A stretch of DNA of 50,532 bases from NCBI GenBank assembly GCA_019420345.1, contig JAHZHI010000029.1, forward strand, positions 1 through 50,532, in the 5' to 3' direction. A program made the translations under genes and the position numbers. Each line of letters begins with the position of its first letter. Positions within the stretch are counted from its first letter, which is position 1. A model generated the notes under the pieces. It was not told the DNA's origin. It did not search any database and was given only the letters and a program-made list of their open reading frames with translations. Below, piece by piece: positions 8,932 to 17,140 of the stretch. Source of the stretch: Peptococcaceae bacterium (GTDB lineage Bacteria; Bacillota; Peptococcia; Peptococcales; Peptococcaceae).

Positions 8932-10656
8932 TTAAATTGGAAAATAAGTGATACAGTAATCCAGGAGCGCTTGAATGCCAGGAATATTCAGCCAGAGCAT
9001 CAGCGCCGTTGCAATAAGGGAACATGCAGGTAATAGCCAGTGTGCATGGCGGGCATCATCGATCTTGTCGATGAGCTGGAAAAGCAGGGTAAAGAACGCC
9101 CAGCCAAAGTAGAGCGAATAGAGCACCAGACCGGTTTCCCAGGTTCCCCAGCCGATTAGGGCGAGCAATACCACAGAGAATGCCACCCAGTAAATCGCGA
9201 AGCGGCTTAGTAGTTTGTCTCGGTTGAACCACGCTGCGACAATCGTCAGTAAAAAAAGCACCACACCGGCGATGTTGAGCGTTTGTACAGGATCCAATCG
9301 CCAGGACAAAATACCGTCAGGCGCCACGCCTTGTGAGACGTGCGCTGCCGGACTGACAAAGCAGTCGTGAACGAAGGAAAAGTATTGTTTAAAACGGTCA
9401 GAGAGCGGCCAGGAACCACCAGTGAATTTGAATAATGATGCCAGTTTCGCAATGACAGAGTAGATAACATCAAAGCGGGCGAACGCGAGAAGCAGCACGA
9501 TAAAAGAAATGCTTAAGCGGAGCATGTCTCCCAGCCAGCCTTTAAAAGAAGAACGTGGTGAGTGGGTGCTCATCCATGGCAGCAGTGCCACATTGGTTAA
9601 CAATGCGCTGACAGCGCCGTAAAAACCAAGGTGTTCCTCTTTTTGACGTGTGCAGATCAGCCCCACAGAGAGCATCAGCCAGAAATAGGCGGTGACATAC
9701 TGTTCCAGCATGAGCACATTGAGCAGTGTCGTATAGGTGACGCTCAACGTGACCATAAAGCAGATGCGTTTTAATGGCGTTTGTGCGACCAAACGGGTGA
9801 GCAAAAGATTGCCGGTAACCATCATGAGAATCTGTATCGTATTCAACAGCACTGCTTCGGTGGAAGGAGAAAATCGGAACAACTGCGTCAGTAAATAGGG
9901 CACACCGGCGAATGGTGCCGAAAACACCGCAAACAGTGGCTGACGAAGATCGTTTTCAACAAAGGTTAGCGACAAATAAGCCATGTTGTTGAAAAGGGAA
10001 TCGGTGTCAGCGGTGTAAACGATGTCGTAGCCCTCGTTACTGGCACTGTAAAATCCGTTGGAAGCATAGAACGCCATTGCGGCGAAGGCGACAAGTGCCA
10101 GTGCGATTATTGCGTAGAGCAAACGCTCGGCAACTGTTAAACCAGAAAACAGCGTTAATTTTTTTGCCAAACGGCAAAGCTCCGACCAAAGATAGGAAAT
10201 GCCAATATAGACAAATGGAAATCCAGCCAGCGCACAGCAAACAGCCAGCACTCGCGGAAAGTCTGCACCGCTGTCAATGGTGGTCAGCAGCGATTGTAAG
10301 GCTGGGCTTTCCGTGAACGATGCGTAGCCAAAAGCATAGCAGTGCCAACAAGCACCAGCCGCCGACAGCATTGCCCAGAGCTGCCCATACCATGGCAGCA
10401 AGCGTGTGGTCTGCCAAAGCTCTGAAGTTTGTGCTGCAACTGCCAGCATAATCAAAAAAGAGAGTGTCAAAGTGATGCCGGTGACACCATATTCTGATGC
10501 GCCGCGCACTTCCACCAGAAAATATGCCAACGCAGAAAATGGAAAATACCAATTTTTTAGCAGATTGGTGCCCATGCCGCGCCATTTTGGTTGTGGCAGT
10601 TTGTGGAAAAACGAGGCATGGTTTTCAGTGTTCTTCAGTGTTTCTTGATGCACCAT
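8932..10656 (-). CDS. Polytopic membrane protein, possible GT-C-type glycosyltransferase (paralogue B)
   Basis: 574 residues with about twelve hydrophobic segments after a cytoplasmic N-terminus of about 35 residues. It is a clear paralogue of the next minus-strand gene (10900-12591): shared blocks include NWYFP near residue 36, YDIVYTADTDSL, ENDLRQPLFAV and EQYVTAYFW. The acidic loop (DTDS, then END) on one face followed by many helices is reminiscent of GT-C sugar transferases that use polyprenyl-phosphate donors, and the next gene makes such a donor, but I recognise no named family. AAGGAG precedes the ATG. A separate extended -10 promoter lies at 10695, so it may be transcribed with or without its paralogue. 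Confidence 0.7.
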   Translation of the reverse strand: MVHQETLKNTENHASFFHKLPQPKWRGMGTNLLKNWYFPFSALAYFLVEVRGASEYGVTGITLTLSFLIMLAVAAQTSELWQTTRLLPWYGQLWAMLSAAGACWHCYAFGYASFTESPALQSLLTTIDSGADFPRVLAVCCALAGFPFVYIGISYLWSELCRLAKKLTLFSGLTVAERLLYAIIALALVAFAAMAFYASNGFYSASNEGYDIVYTADTDSLFNNMAYLSLTFVENDLRQPLFAVFSAPFAGVPYLLTQLFRFSPSTEAVLLNTIQILMMVTGNLLLTRLVAQTPLKRICFMVTLSVTYTTLLNVLMLEQYVTAYFWLMLSVGLICTRQKEEHLGFYGAVSALLTNVALLPWMSTHSPRSSFKGWLGDMLRLSISFIVLLLAFARFDVIYSVIAKLASLFKFTGGSWPLSDRFKQYFSFVHDCFVSPAAHVSQGVAPDGILSWRLDPVQTLNIAGVVLFLLTIVAAWFNRDKLLSRFAIYWVAFSVVLLALIGWGTWETGLVLYSLYFGWAFFTLLFQLIDKIDDARHAHWLLPACSLIATALMLWLNIPGIQALLDYCITYFPI

Positions 10657-10694
10657 GAAAATCTCCTTGTCGTTACGTGTGAAATATTAAATGA

Positions 10695-10703
10695 AGTATA
10701 ACA
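10695..10703 (-). promoter_or_regulatory. Extended -10 promoter for paralogue B and UbiA
   Basis: On the minus strand TGTTATACT (TG-N-TATACT) lies about 40 nt before the start codon. No convincing -35 is seen, as is usual for extended -10 promoters. Confidence 0.4.
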
Positions 10704-10822
10704 CGTTCGTTGGTAGATGTTCTGATTTGCAGAATAATATTTGCTGAATTGTAAACACTGGTATTATTGTATCGTTCTAATGGCAGAAAGATGTATCAAA
10801 TAGGATTCAGTTGCACAAGTGG

Positions 10823-10847
10823 TTTTGCTGTTTTGATAACAGCAAAA
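10823..10847 (-). terminator. Hairpin, weak terminator candidate downstream of paralogue A
   Basis: A perfect 10-bp stem TTTTGCTGTT / AACAGCAAAA with a 5-nt loop. There is no following U-run on either strand, so termination is uncertain. The rest of the 243-nt gap (10657-10899) holds the promoter at 10695 and no coding potential. Confidence 0.35.
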
Positions 10848-10899
10848 GCCTGAGACCTATCACCGATGAATGCACCAGCCTTTTGCTATCGTAGCATTA

Positions 10900-12591
10900 T
10901 TATAGCGGGTAGTATTCCAGGCCGAAAGCAAGCATGCCTTTCACGCCGGCCAAATTGACAAGGAGCAGGAGCGCTGTTACAGCGATGCACACCACGGGCA
11001 GAAGCAGCGGCTGTTTCAGGTTGTCTGCTGCCCGCTGAATGAGCATAAAGAGCAGTACGAAGAAAGCCCAACAAAAGTACAATACGTAGAGGGTGAGGCC
11101 GTTTTCTTGTGTACCCCATCCGAGAACGACAAGGGGCAGCAGTGAAAACCCGATCCAATAGATCGACAGGCGCGCGATGCGCTCTTCCCAATTCCAGGCG
11201 GCGCTGATCAAGCAAAGCGCCAACAGCAAGACGCCAAACCAGTTGATATGTTCGACAGGTTCCAGCATCCAGGCTATATGGGGCGCTGATGAAAGGGTAT
11301 ATTCGCCTACTGAGGCTGCAGGCGCAAGAAAACAATCATGCACAAAACCTGTGAATTGACGCAGACGATCGCTGAAAGAAATCTCTTCACCAGTAAAGCT
11401 GCAGAGCGATTCAATTTTGGCGAGCAGGGAATAATAGATATCAAAGCGGCCCCAGGCCAAAAGCAGCGCCGCAAATCCCACCCCACGGCGGAGCATATCC
11501 TGCAGCCAGCGCTTAGGTGTTTTGATTGGGGCATTACCGCCGATCACTGGCAGCAGTGCCAGGCTTGTCAATAGCGTGCCGCCGGCACCATAGAGCGCAA
11601 AGTTGGTGTTGCGTTGGCCGCGCAGCAGACAGACCAGCGTAAGCACCAGCCAAAAATAAGCGGTGACGTATTGCTCAATCATCAGGACATTAAGCAGTGT
11701 GCTATAGGTGGCTGTCAGCATCACCATAAAGCACACACGCGCTGTTGTTGTAAGATTGAGCAAACGTGACAGCATGAAATTGGCGACAAAGAGCAGCGTG
11801 ATTTGTAAGGTATTGATGAGGATCACTTCAGAGGTAATGGAGAGCCCCAAGAATTCTCCCAGTGCGTAGGGCGCACCAACAAAAGGTGCCGCGAACACAG
11901 CAAACAGCGGTTGACGCAGATCGTTTTCAGGGAATGTCAGATAAAGCCAGCCCATGTTGCGAACAAGACTGCCAGAATCGCTTGTATAGATAAGATCATA
12001 AAAGCCATCTGGACGGGCATCGTAGAACACGGTTGTCATGAGAAACAATCGGGCAGCAAAAAGTAAGGTGAGCACAAATAGAAACGCATAAATACCGACT
12101 TCAAATGGATGCAAGTCAGAAAAGACCTTGGTTTCTTGGAACAATCGTGTCAACCTCTGCCAAAAGTGCGCCAGACAGACATAGACAAATAGAAAGCTTC
12201 CCAGCGCCAGTGCCATGCTGATTGGATAAGCCTGCTCACTGCTCTTTTGCAGTGATGTACAGAAAAAATCGAAGGCGTATGTTTGCAAACGCCAACAGAT
12301 CCCTATGGCTGAAAGAACCACGAACACATTCAGCCACCATGGCAGCCAGCGCACCGCCGACCATAGATCGCTTACCTGGCTTGCTACAAGTATCATGGCG
12401 ATGAAAGCCAGCGCCATGCTTGGTATCGTCAGATTGGCTTTACAGAAATCGTTGCCCCACTGCACCTCCGGATAGAAAAACGCCAACGCTGTCAGTGGGA
12501 AATACCAATTTTGCTTTAAATGATGCAAACATTCAACAGGCCGAGTGTTCGGTAAAAATGTATTGATCAATAATTCTGATATTTTGTTCAA
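10900..12591 (-). CDS. Polytopic membrane protein, possible GT-C-type glycosyltransferase (paralogue A)
   Basis: 563 residues from a TTG start at 12591, with GGGGG 8 nt upstream. An in-frame ATG at 12621 lies only 6 nt after a consensus -10 box and would be at or before +1, so it is unlikely. About twelve membrane helices; blocks shared with paralogue B include QNWYFPLTALAFF, YDLIYTSDSGSL, FPENDLRQPLFAVFAAPFVG and EQYVTAYFW. The duplicated pair next to a polyprenyl-phosphate phosphoribosyltransferase suggests envelope glycan modification, with each copy handling a different donor or acceptor. This is inference; no named domain is recognised. Confidence 0.7.
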   Translation of the reverse strand: MNKISELLINTFLPNTRPVECLHHLKQNWYFPLTALAFFYPEVQWGNDFCKANLTIPSMALAFIAMILVASQVSDLWSAVRWLPWWLNVFVVLSAIGICWRLQTYAFDFFCTSLQKSSEQAYPISMALALGSFLFVYVCLAHFWQRLTRLFQETKVFSDLHPFEVGIYAFLFVLTLLFAARLFLMTTVFYDARPDGFYDLIYTSDSGSLVRNMGWLYLTFPENDLRQPLFAVFAAPFVGAPYALGEFLGLSITSEVILINTLQITLLFVANFMLSRLLNLTTTARVCFMVMLTATYSTLLNVLMIEQYVTAYFWLVLTLVCLLRGQRNTNFALYGAGGTLLTSLALLPVIGGNAPIKTPKRWLQDMLRRGVGFAALLLAWGRFDIYYSLLAKIESLCSFTGEEISFSDRLRQFTGFVHDCFLAPAASVGEYTLSSAPHIAWMLEPVEHINWFGVLLLALCLISAAWNWEERIARLSIYWIGFSLLPLVVLGWGTQENGLTLYVLYFCWAFFVLLFMLIQRAADNLKQPLLLPVVCIAVTALLLLVNLAGVKGMLAFGLEYYPL

Positions 12592-12627
12592 GCTGCATGC
12601 CCCCTTTTTGCAACAAGTCATGGCTCC

Positions 12628-12655
12628 ATTATAGCATAGGCGGGCGGGATGTCAC
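12628..12655 (-). promoter_or_regulatory. Strong promoter for the glycosyltransferase-like operon
   Basis: Minus strand: -35 GTGACA (12655-12650), 16-nt spacer, extended -10 TGC-TATAAT (TATAAT at 12633-12628). The expected start of transcription (about 12620) falls on the upstream ATG, which supports translation from TTG 12591. Confidence 0.65.
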
Positions 12656-12665
12656 CCCATTTAAC

Positions 12666-12688
12666 GTAATAATAGCGTTTATTATTAC
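12666..12688. promoter_or_regulatory. Inverted repeat between divergent promoters (operator candidate)
   Basis: A perfect 9-bp inverted repeat, GTAATAATA and TATTATTAC with a 5-nt centre. It lies upstream of the minus-strand -35 and over the -35 region of the plus-strand promoter, so a dimeric regulator bound here could act on both. A second small repeat (CCAC/GTGG, 12688-12700) adjoins it. The regulator is unknown. Confidence 0.45.
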
Positions 12689-12697
12689 CACATACGG

Positions 12698-12706
12698 TGG
12701 TATACT
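12698..12706 (+). promoter_or_regulatory. Extended -10 promoter for the ArsC-like gene
   Basis: TGGTATACT lies 32 nt before the start codon; the -35 region is poor. Confidence 0.45.
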
Positions 12707-12737
12707 TTAGACAACCCATGATGAAAGGAGAAGCACT

Positions 12738-13091
12738 ATGAAACCACTTGTACTCTATTACGCAAAATGCTCCACATGTAAGAAAGCACTGAAATGGCTT
12801 GAAGACAATGGCATTGACTGTGATCTGCGTCCTATTGTTGACGAACGACCAAGCAAAGAAGAACTTGCTGCCTGGTATGCAGCAAGTGGTCTGCCGCTCA
12901 AGCGTTTCTTTAACACCAGCGGCAACCTGTATAAGCAATTGCATCTTAAAGATAAGCTGTCTGAAATGAGCGAGGACGAACAGCTGGAATTGCTGGCCAG
13001 CGACGGGATGCTCGTCAAACGTCCGCTCCTGATCAGCGATGTCGTGATCTGCCCAGGTTTTAAGGAAGCAGAATGGGAAAAATTGAAATAA
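12738..13091 (+). CDS. ArsC/Spx-family thioredoxin-fold protein
   Basis: 117 residues. YAKCSTCKKALKWLEDNGI holds the CxxC redox pair (Cys10, Cys13) at the position used by Spx and ArsC proteins, and the later KRPLLISDVVICPGF matches the RP-containing end of the fold. It resembles the YffB/MgsR/Spx-like group of arsenate-reductase homologues; the family covers thiol-redox enzymes and RNA-polymerase-binding regulators, so function is open. GAAAGGAG precedes the ATG. Transcribed alone from an extended -10 promoter, divergent from the membrane-protein operon, and closed by a terminator. Confidence 0.85.
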   Translation: MKPLVLYYAKCSTCKKALKWLEDNGIDCDLRPIVDERPSKEELAAWYAASGLPLKRFFNTSGNLYKQLHLKDKLSEMSEDEQLELLASDGMLVKRPLLISDVVICPGFKEAEWEKLK

Positions 13092-13099
13092 AATGAAGA

Positions 13100-13129
13100 A
13101 ACGGCTGTCTATGGAGCAGCCGTTATTTT
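13100..13129 (+). terminator. Terminator after the ArsC-like gene
   Basis: An 8-bp stem AACGGCTG / CAGCCGTT with a 9-nt loop, followed by ATTTTA. Confidence 0.7.
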
Positions 13130-13211
13130 ATATACGCTGTGAGGTGGCCGGATTGAAAGGCTGTCTGTGCTATTGGTTCGTTATTTTACTGCTTTGGCAG
13201 AAAATGCTCTA

Positions 13212-13240
13212 TTGGGCGTGCAAAAATGTGACGATATAAA
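13212..13240 (+). promoter_or_regulatory. Promoter for the XRE-desulfoferrodoxin gene
   Basis: -35 TTGGGC, 17-nt spacer, -10 TATAAA. A small palindrome, CTACG-CAG-CGTAG at 13273-13285 in the leader, is a possible operator, perhaps for the gene's own HTH domain. Confidence 0.5.
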
Positions 13241-13337
13241 ATTTTTTCATCAATTGGCGTGCCAGGACACCTCTACGCAGCGTAGGTTGCTGTTGAGGCG
13301 GTGGCATGGTAGCCTAATGTTGAAAGGAGAATGCACC

Positions 13338-13928
13338 ATGAATCATTACATCACCGGAGCTGCCATTCGTGCCCTGCGTGAACAGCAGCATCTAACACAG
13401 GCGCAGTTGGCTGGAATTCTCAGCGTTAGTGATAAAACCATTTCAAAATGGGAAACTGGACGCGGCTATCCAGATATCACCTTGCTGGAGCCATTGGCGC
13501 AGGCCTTGCAAGTGTCTGTAGCCGAACTGCTCACCGGCGAACAGATCATCAACACCAATCGCTCAGCTAATATGCTCAAAGCACAGCTCTATGTTTGCCC
13601 AATCTGTGGCAATGTTTTTCAGTCGATGGGCCCTGCGATGGTTTCCTGCTGTGGCATCACGCTGCCGCCGCTGGAAGCTGAAACACCGGATGCCGACCAC
13701 GAGGCCCAGTGTGAACATATTGAGGATGAATATTATGTCTCTCTCTCCCATCCAATGAGCAAGGAACACTATATTTCTTTCATCGCTTACTGTACAGGCA
13801 GCCGTTTCGAGATTGCCAAACTTTATCCTGAAGGCAATGCCGAAGCCCGCTTCTTCGGCCGTGGACGCGGCCATGGCTGGCTCTATTGGTATTGCAACCA
13901 TCATGGTTTGTTCCGCCAGCGGATATGA
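13338..13928 (+). CDS. XRE-type HTH fused to a complete desulfoferrodoxin-like (superoxide reductase) domain
   Basis: 196 residues from ATG 13338 (AAAGGAG upstream). Residues 6-67 form a Cro/C1 helix-turn-helix (TQAQLAGILSVSDKTISKWE). The rest aligns with desulfoferrodoxin: a rubredoxin-like Dx centre (Cys87, Cys90, Cys104, Cys105 in CPICGN...CCG) and a neelaredoxin domain with all five iron ligands present: His127, His138 and His144 (HPMSKEHY), Cys186 and His189 (CNHHG). Superoxide reductase reduces O2- to H2O2 in anaerobes. The fusion implies a regulator that senses superoxide or iron through this domain, or a DNA-tethered enzyme; which one is not shown. It stands alone between a promoter and a terminator. 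Confidence 0.85.
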   Translation: MNHYITGAAIRALREQQHLTQAQLAGILSVSDKTISKWETGRGYPDITLLEPLAQALQVSVAELLTGEQIINTNRSANMLKAQLYVCPICGNVFQSMGPAMVSCCGITLPPLEAETPDADHEAQCEHIEDEYYVSLSHPMSKEHYISFIAYCTGSRFEIAKLYPEGNAEARFFGRGRGHGWLYWYCNHHGLFRQRI

Positions 13929-13933
13929 TGCAG

Positions 13934-13972
13934 CATGCTGTGTGATCTTACGATCATGCAGCGTGTTTTTTT
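13934..13972 (+). terminator. Terminator after the XRE-desulfoferrodoxin gene
   Basis: A 14-bp stem with three G-U pairs (13934-13947 with 13952-13965), a 4-nt loop and seven Ts. Confidence 0.75.
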
Positions 13973-14040
13973 ATTTATTAATATTTCATGAAGAAGATTA
14001 ATCTTGCCGCAATAAAATGGCGCTGCTCGAACAAAGAAGG

Positions 14041-14046
14041 TATAAT
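14041..14046 (+). promoter_or_regulatory. -10 box for the lipoprotein operon
   Basis: A perfect TATAAT 72 nt before the lipoprotein start; no clear -35 element. Confidence 0.35.
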
Positions 14047-14118
14047 AGAAGCAAATAGCATCGGAATATTCTTGAAATTTGTGCGAGATGAACCAAGCTT
14101 ACAAAGAAGGGGGAGGCG

Positions 14119-15426
14119 ATGAGAGGCAAATGGTGGATGTGGATTCTTTGCAGCTTGCTGCTCATGGTTATGATGGCAGGCTGTCAAGAACGGCCGCAAG
14201 AAGAGACGTCGCATGCAGATTTGGCCGATACAACAGGGCTGCCTAAGGCGGAATGGACCAATGAACCGGTGATTATGCAAACGATTGTGAACAGTGGCTT
14301 TGCCGTAGAGTATGTTGATGGATTACAGTATTCGAAAGTGGATAACGACTGGCGGCTTTTTGAACAATGGAAAAATGGTGAACTGATTTCTGTTGCACCG
14401 CTTGTGAATTTGCAGAATGATTTAGAGCCATGGGTTGCACTTCAACATGATGACTATCGTTTTGTTGAAACACAAAACGACCCTGGATATATGGTGGATG
14501 ACCAATACATTTATTGGCTGGAAGCACCAGCGTCTTATAATGCTGCAGCGGACAGATGGTATCTCTATATGCGTGCGGTTTCAAGAGATGGTGCACAAGG
14601 TGCGCCTATTTTGGTAGCAGAAGGGGACTATCAAAAAGTCAACGATGATGATGAAGGCTCTGGCCTGCCACAGGATTGGGCAGGGTGCAATGGCAATGTG
14701 CTTTGGAGTCAATTTGACAATGGTTCGATGGTGGTTGCGTTGTATCGTGGCACACAAAGCAGCACGGAGATCTTGAGCATGTTCAGTACAAATGATGCAG
14801 GCAGAGCAGAGGTTGCGCTCAACAAGGACCTTGCTGTGTGGACGGAGATTGCTGATGATGGCAAAGATCGTGTTTGTGCGCTCAAGCGTTGTGCGTTGGA
14901 GAATGATGAGGTAACGGATATCAGCCTGGGGCGCTGTCCGGCGGACCCTGTTATATGTGGAGAATACCTCATCGTTCAGGACATTTTAGAAGAAAACCAG
15001 GATGGCGATGTTGCGACCAATCAACTTCTTGTCTATCATCTTACGCAAGAAAGCTGGGCTTATCGCATTGGTGCTGATTTACCAGTGCTTCCCGAGGGGA
15101 TGATTTTTGAGCAGCCTATGATTATTGATGATATTCATATTGCATTGGCGGCAAGCGGCGCTTCTGCCCTGTATCAGCTGCCAGCGGTGGATTTGACCAA
15201 CGGCAAGATTTATGCGCTTGAAAAGGAGCCTGAAACGGCGTTGTACTTTTGTCCAAGGGATTATGCTGTGGAAAACCTGGAAAGAGGAGCAGATGTGGTG
15301 AGAAACATTCAACCATTGAATCAAGACGGGAGCAATTCGGTGTTGGAGTGGGCGGTTTATGAAGAGGGCATGGATGCCCAAGAACTTGTCTACAGCGTCA
15401 ATTTTCGCTGGCGCGCAAGTTCGTAG
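14119..15426 (+). CDS. Lipoprotein, predicted beta-rich, paralogue of the next gene
   Basis: 435 residues. A signal sequence ends in the lipobox MAGC (Cys22), so the mature protein is lipid-anchored outside the cytoplasmic membrane. The rest is beta-rich with repeated short elements such as YIYWLEAP and WAYRIGADLP that recall a propeller fold. It shares these with the downstream gene (YMYWWEYP, WKYRIGTDLP). AAGGGGGAGG precedes the ATG. The following gene starts 27 nt after its stop, so the two form one operon. The family is not recognised; a role in envelope or surface binding is only a guess. Confidence 0.75.
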   Translation: MRGKWWMWILCSLLLMVMMAGCQERPQEETSHADLADTTGLPKAEWTNEPVIMQTIVNSGFAVEYVDGLQYSKVDNDWRLFEQWKNGELISVAPLVNLQNDLEPWVALQHDDYRFVETQNDPGYMVDDQYIYWLEAPASYNAAADRWYLYMRAVSRDGAQGAPILVAEGDYQKVNDDDEGSGLPQDWAGCNGNVLWSQFDNGSMVVALYRGTQSSTEILSMFSTNDAGRAEVALNKDLAVWTEIADDGKDRVCALKRCALENDEVTDISLGRCPADPVICGEYLIVQDILEENQDGDVATNQLLVYHLTQESWAYRIGADLPVLPEGMIFEQPMIIDDIHIALAASGASALYQLPAVDLTNGKIYALEKEPETALYFCPRDYAVENLERGADVVRNIQPLNQDGSNSVLEWAVYEEGMDAQELVYSVNFRWRASS

Positions 15427-15453
15427 ACGATGCATTGAAAGGAGAGGTTGATC

Positions 15454-17088
15454 ATGAAAGGCCGTTTTATTTATTGGATCGGCGCGGCGCTGTTGGCGCT
15501 GGCTTTGATGCCAGCACCGTCAGCTGAGGCAGCGGTGCTGGATGTGAATGGATGCTTGTTGGAAACGACAGACGCCGACAGCGGCGTGATGCTGGTGGAT
15601 GGCACCACGATGGTGTCGCAGGATGTGTTAAAAGAACGGTTCTATTTGGTGCTGACACGTGATGGTGATGCATTTACATTGCGCAATGCGTATGAGGATT
15701 TTTCCATTACTGGCCGCGTTGGCGAAAAGAACCTGACAGTGGACGGAAGTGAAAACATCGCCTTGCCGCAAGCAGCCATGGAGCGCGGCGATAAGCTCTA
15801 TCTGCCGCTGCGTGCTCTGGCCGAATATTTTGGTGAGGTGTTCTGGCAGGCGTCAGACGGGCGCACTTCGGTGCATTTTGATTACAACAACCAGACAAAT
15901 CTGCCGCTGGCGACGTTCAACGATGACCCTATTGGTTACGAATTTGTTGTTAATGGCGGTTTTACACCGACCGAGGACAATCAAGTGGTCTATGATCAGA
16001 CTGATCAAGGAACGCTGTTCATGCGCTTGAATGATGAGGGCTATGTGGTGGCTATTGAAGATGGTGGAGGGACCATTCTGGAACCAGTGCATGAAGGATA
16101 TGGACTTTTTGTAACGGACAATGTTCCTGCTTTTGCCATCGATGATGACTATATGTATTGGTGGGAATATCCACTGATCAGTGGCACACAGACGAGCTAT
16201 CTTTACATTCAGTCGCGTCAGGAAGGGGCGGAACCCCTGCTGCTTGCTGAAAGTGATGACGTCGCGAGTCATGATGCAGGGTATCGCATGTGGCCGCAAA
16301 CAGAAGTGGCTTTTCATCAGGGCAATGTGATCTGGAGCATTCCAAATGCATCTGGCGATGCTGTCGAGGTGTGGCTCTATCGTTCTGATACAGGTGAGAA
16401 GACATTGCTCGACAGCAGCCCGGCCGAAGATGGCTTTGGCGCAACTATGCAGGTAGCGCTGGGAGATCGTGCGGCCGTGTGGTCTAGGACCGAGAACCTG
16501 GAGAAATTGGACGATCCGGATAATGAGTGGGGCGAAACAGATCGCTATGGCGATGTGTTCTGCTATGATCTGAAAAGCGAAAAAATCAGCAACCTGTCCC
16601 AGGGGTACAATCTTCTTGGACCGGTTATTGCGGGCGACTATTTGATCATGACGGAACTTATTCAGGATAGGACCATCGGTCCGGAAGAACTCTGGGTATA
16701 CGATTTGGCGCAGGGCGAATGGAAGTACCGGATTGGTACGGATTTGCCGCCGTTTGCAGGTTATGAGGTCGGTATTGGCCATCCGATTGTTCTTGATGAT
16801 AACCATATTGGTCTTGATGCGTGGGGCATGGGTGCACCGTATGCACTGCCCGTGCTTGATCTTGAAACAGGCGAAGTGCACGTAACGACCAACATCAATG
16901 CACATTCGGACGGCGAGGCGCTGCAATACCTTCCAAGTGACTTCATTGAAACGACCATGGCCGACGGAGAATCCGGCATCACCGCCTTGAAACCAGTTTC
17001 GAAAACTGGCACGAACCTAGCAACAGTGCTGACCATGCACGATGGACGGCTGGAAACAATTTCTCATCCAATCGCATTTCAATGGTAA
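15454..17088 (+). CDS. Secreted protein: copper-amine-oxidase-N (stalk) domain plus propeller-like region
   Basis: 544 residues from ATG 15454 (GGAGAGG 6 nt upstream; a TTG two codons earlier is less likely). A signal peptide ends near APSAEA-A. Residues about 27-145 match the copper amine oxidase N-terminal (stalk) domain: LDVNG...LPLRALAEYFGEVFW, a non-catalytic wall-associated module in Firmicutes. The C-terminal 400 residues are homologous to the preceding lipoprotein. The pair therefore shares one extracellular fold with two anchoring modes, lipid and stalk domain. Function unknown. A strong terminator follows. Confidence 0.75.
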   Translation: MKGRFIYWIGAALLALALMPAPSAEAAVLDVNGCLLETTDADSGVMLVDGTTMVSQDVLKERFYLVLTRDGDAFTLRNAYEDFSITGRVGEKNLTVDGSENIALPQAAMERGDKLYLPLRALAEYFGEVFWQASDGRTSVHFDYNNQTNLPLATFNDDPIGYEFVVNGGFTPTEDNQVVYDQTDQGTLFMRLNDEGYVVAIEDGGGTILEPVHEGYGLFVTDNVPAFAIDDDYMYWWEYPLISGTQTSYLYIQSRQEGAEPLLLAESDDVASHDAGYRMWPQTEVAFHQGNVIWSIPNASGDAVEVWLYRSDTGEKTLLDSSPAEDGFGATMQVALGDRAAVWSRTENLEKLDDPDNEWGETDRYGDVFCYDLKSEKISNLSQGYNLLGPVIAGDYLIMTELIQDRTIGPEELWVYDLAQGEWKYRIGTDLPPFAGYEVGIGHPIVLDDNHIGLDAWGMGAPYALPVLDLETGEVHVTTNINAHSDGEALQYLPSDFIETTMADGESGITALKPVSKTGTNLATVLTMHDGRLETISHPIAFQW

Positions 17089-17093
17089 ATAAC

Positions 17094-17129
17094 AAAGAAC
17101 CTGACGCGTTTGCGTCAGGTTCTTTTTGT
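17094..17129. terminator. Bidirectional terminator
   Basis: A perfect 14-bp stem AAAGAACCTGACGC / GCGTCAGGTTCTTT with a 4-nt loop, T-run on the plus side and A-rich flank on the other. It lies between the convergent stalk-domain gene and the patatin gene. Confidence 0.85.
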
Positions 17130-17140
17130 TGTATCGATGT

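Noticed and set aside
13167..13337. N-terminal extension of the XRE-desulfoferrodoxin gene
   Set aside because: It would start before the promoter and has no ribosome site; ATG 13338 with AAAGGAG and the HTH starting at once is better.
15853..16926. 357-residue antisense frame in the stalk-domain gene
   Set aside because: The plus-strand protein has a signal peptide, a known domain and a paralogue; the antisense frame has none.
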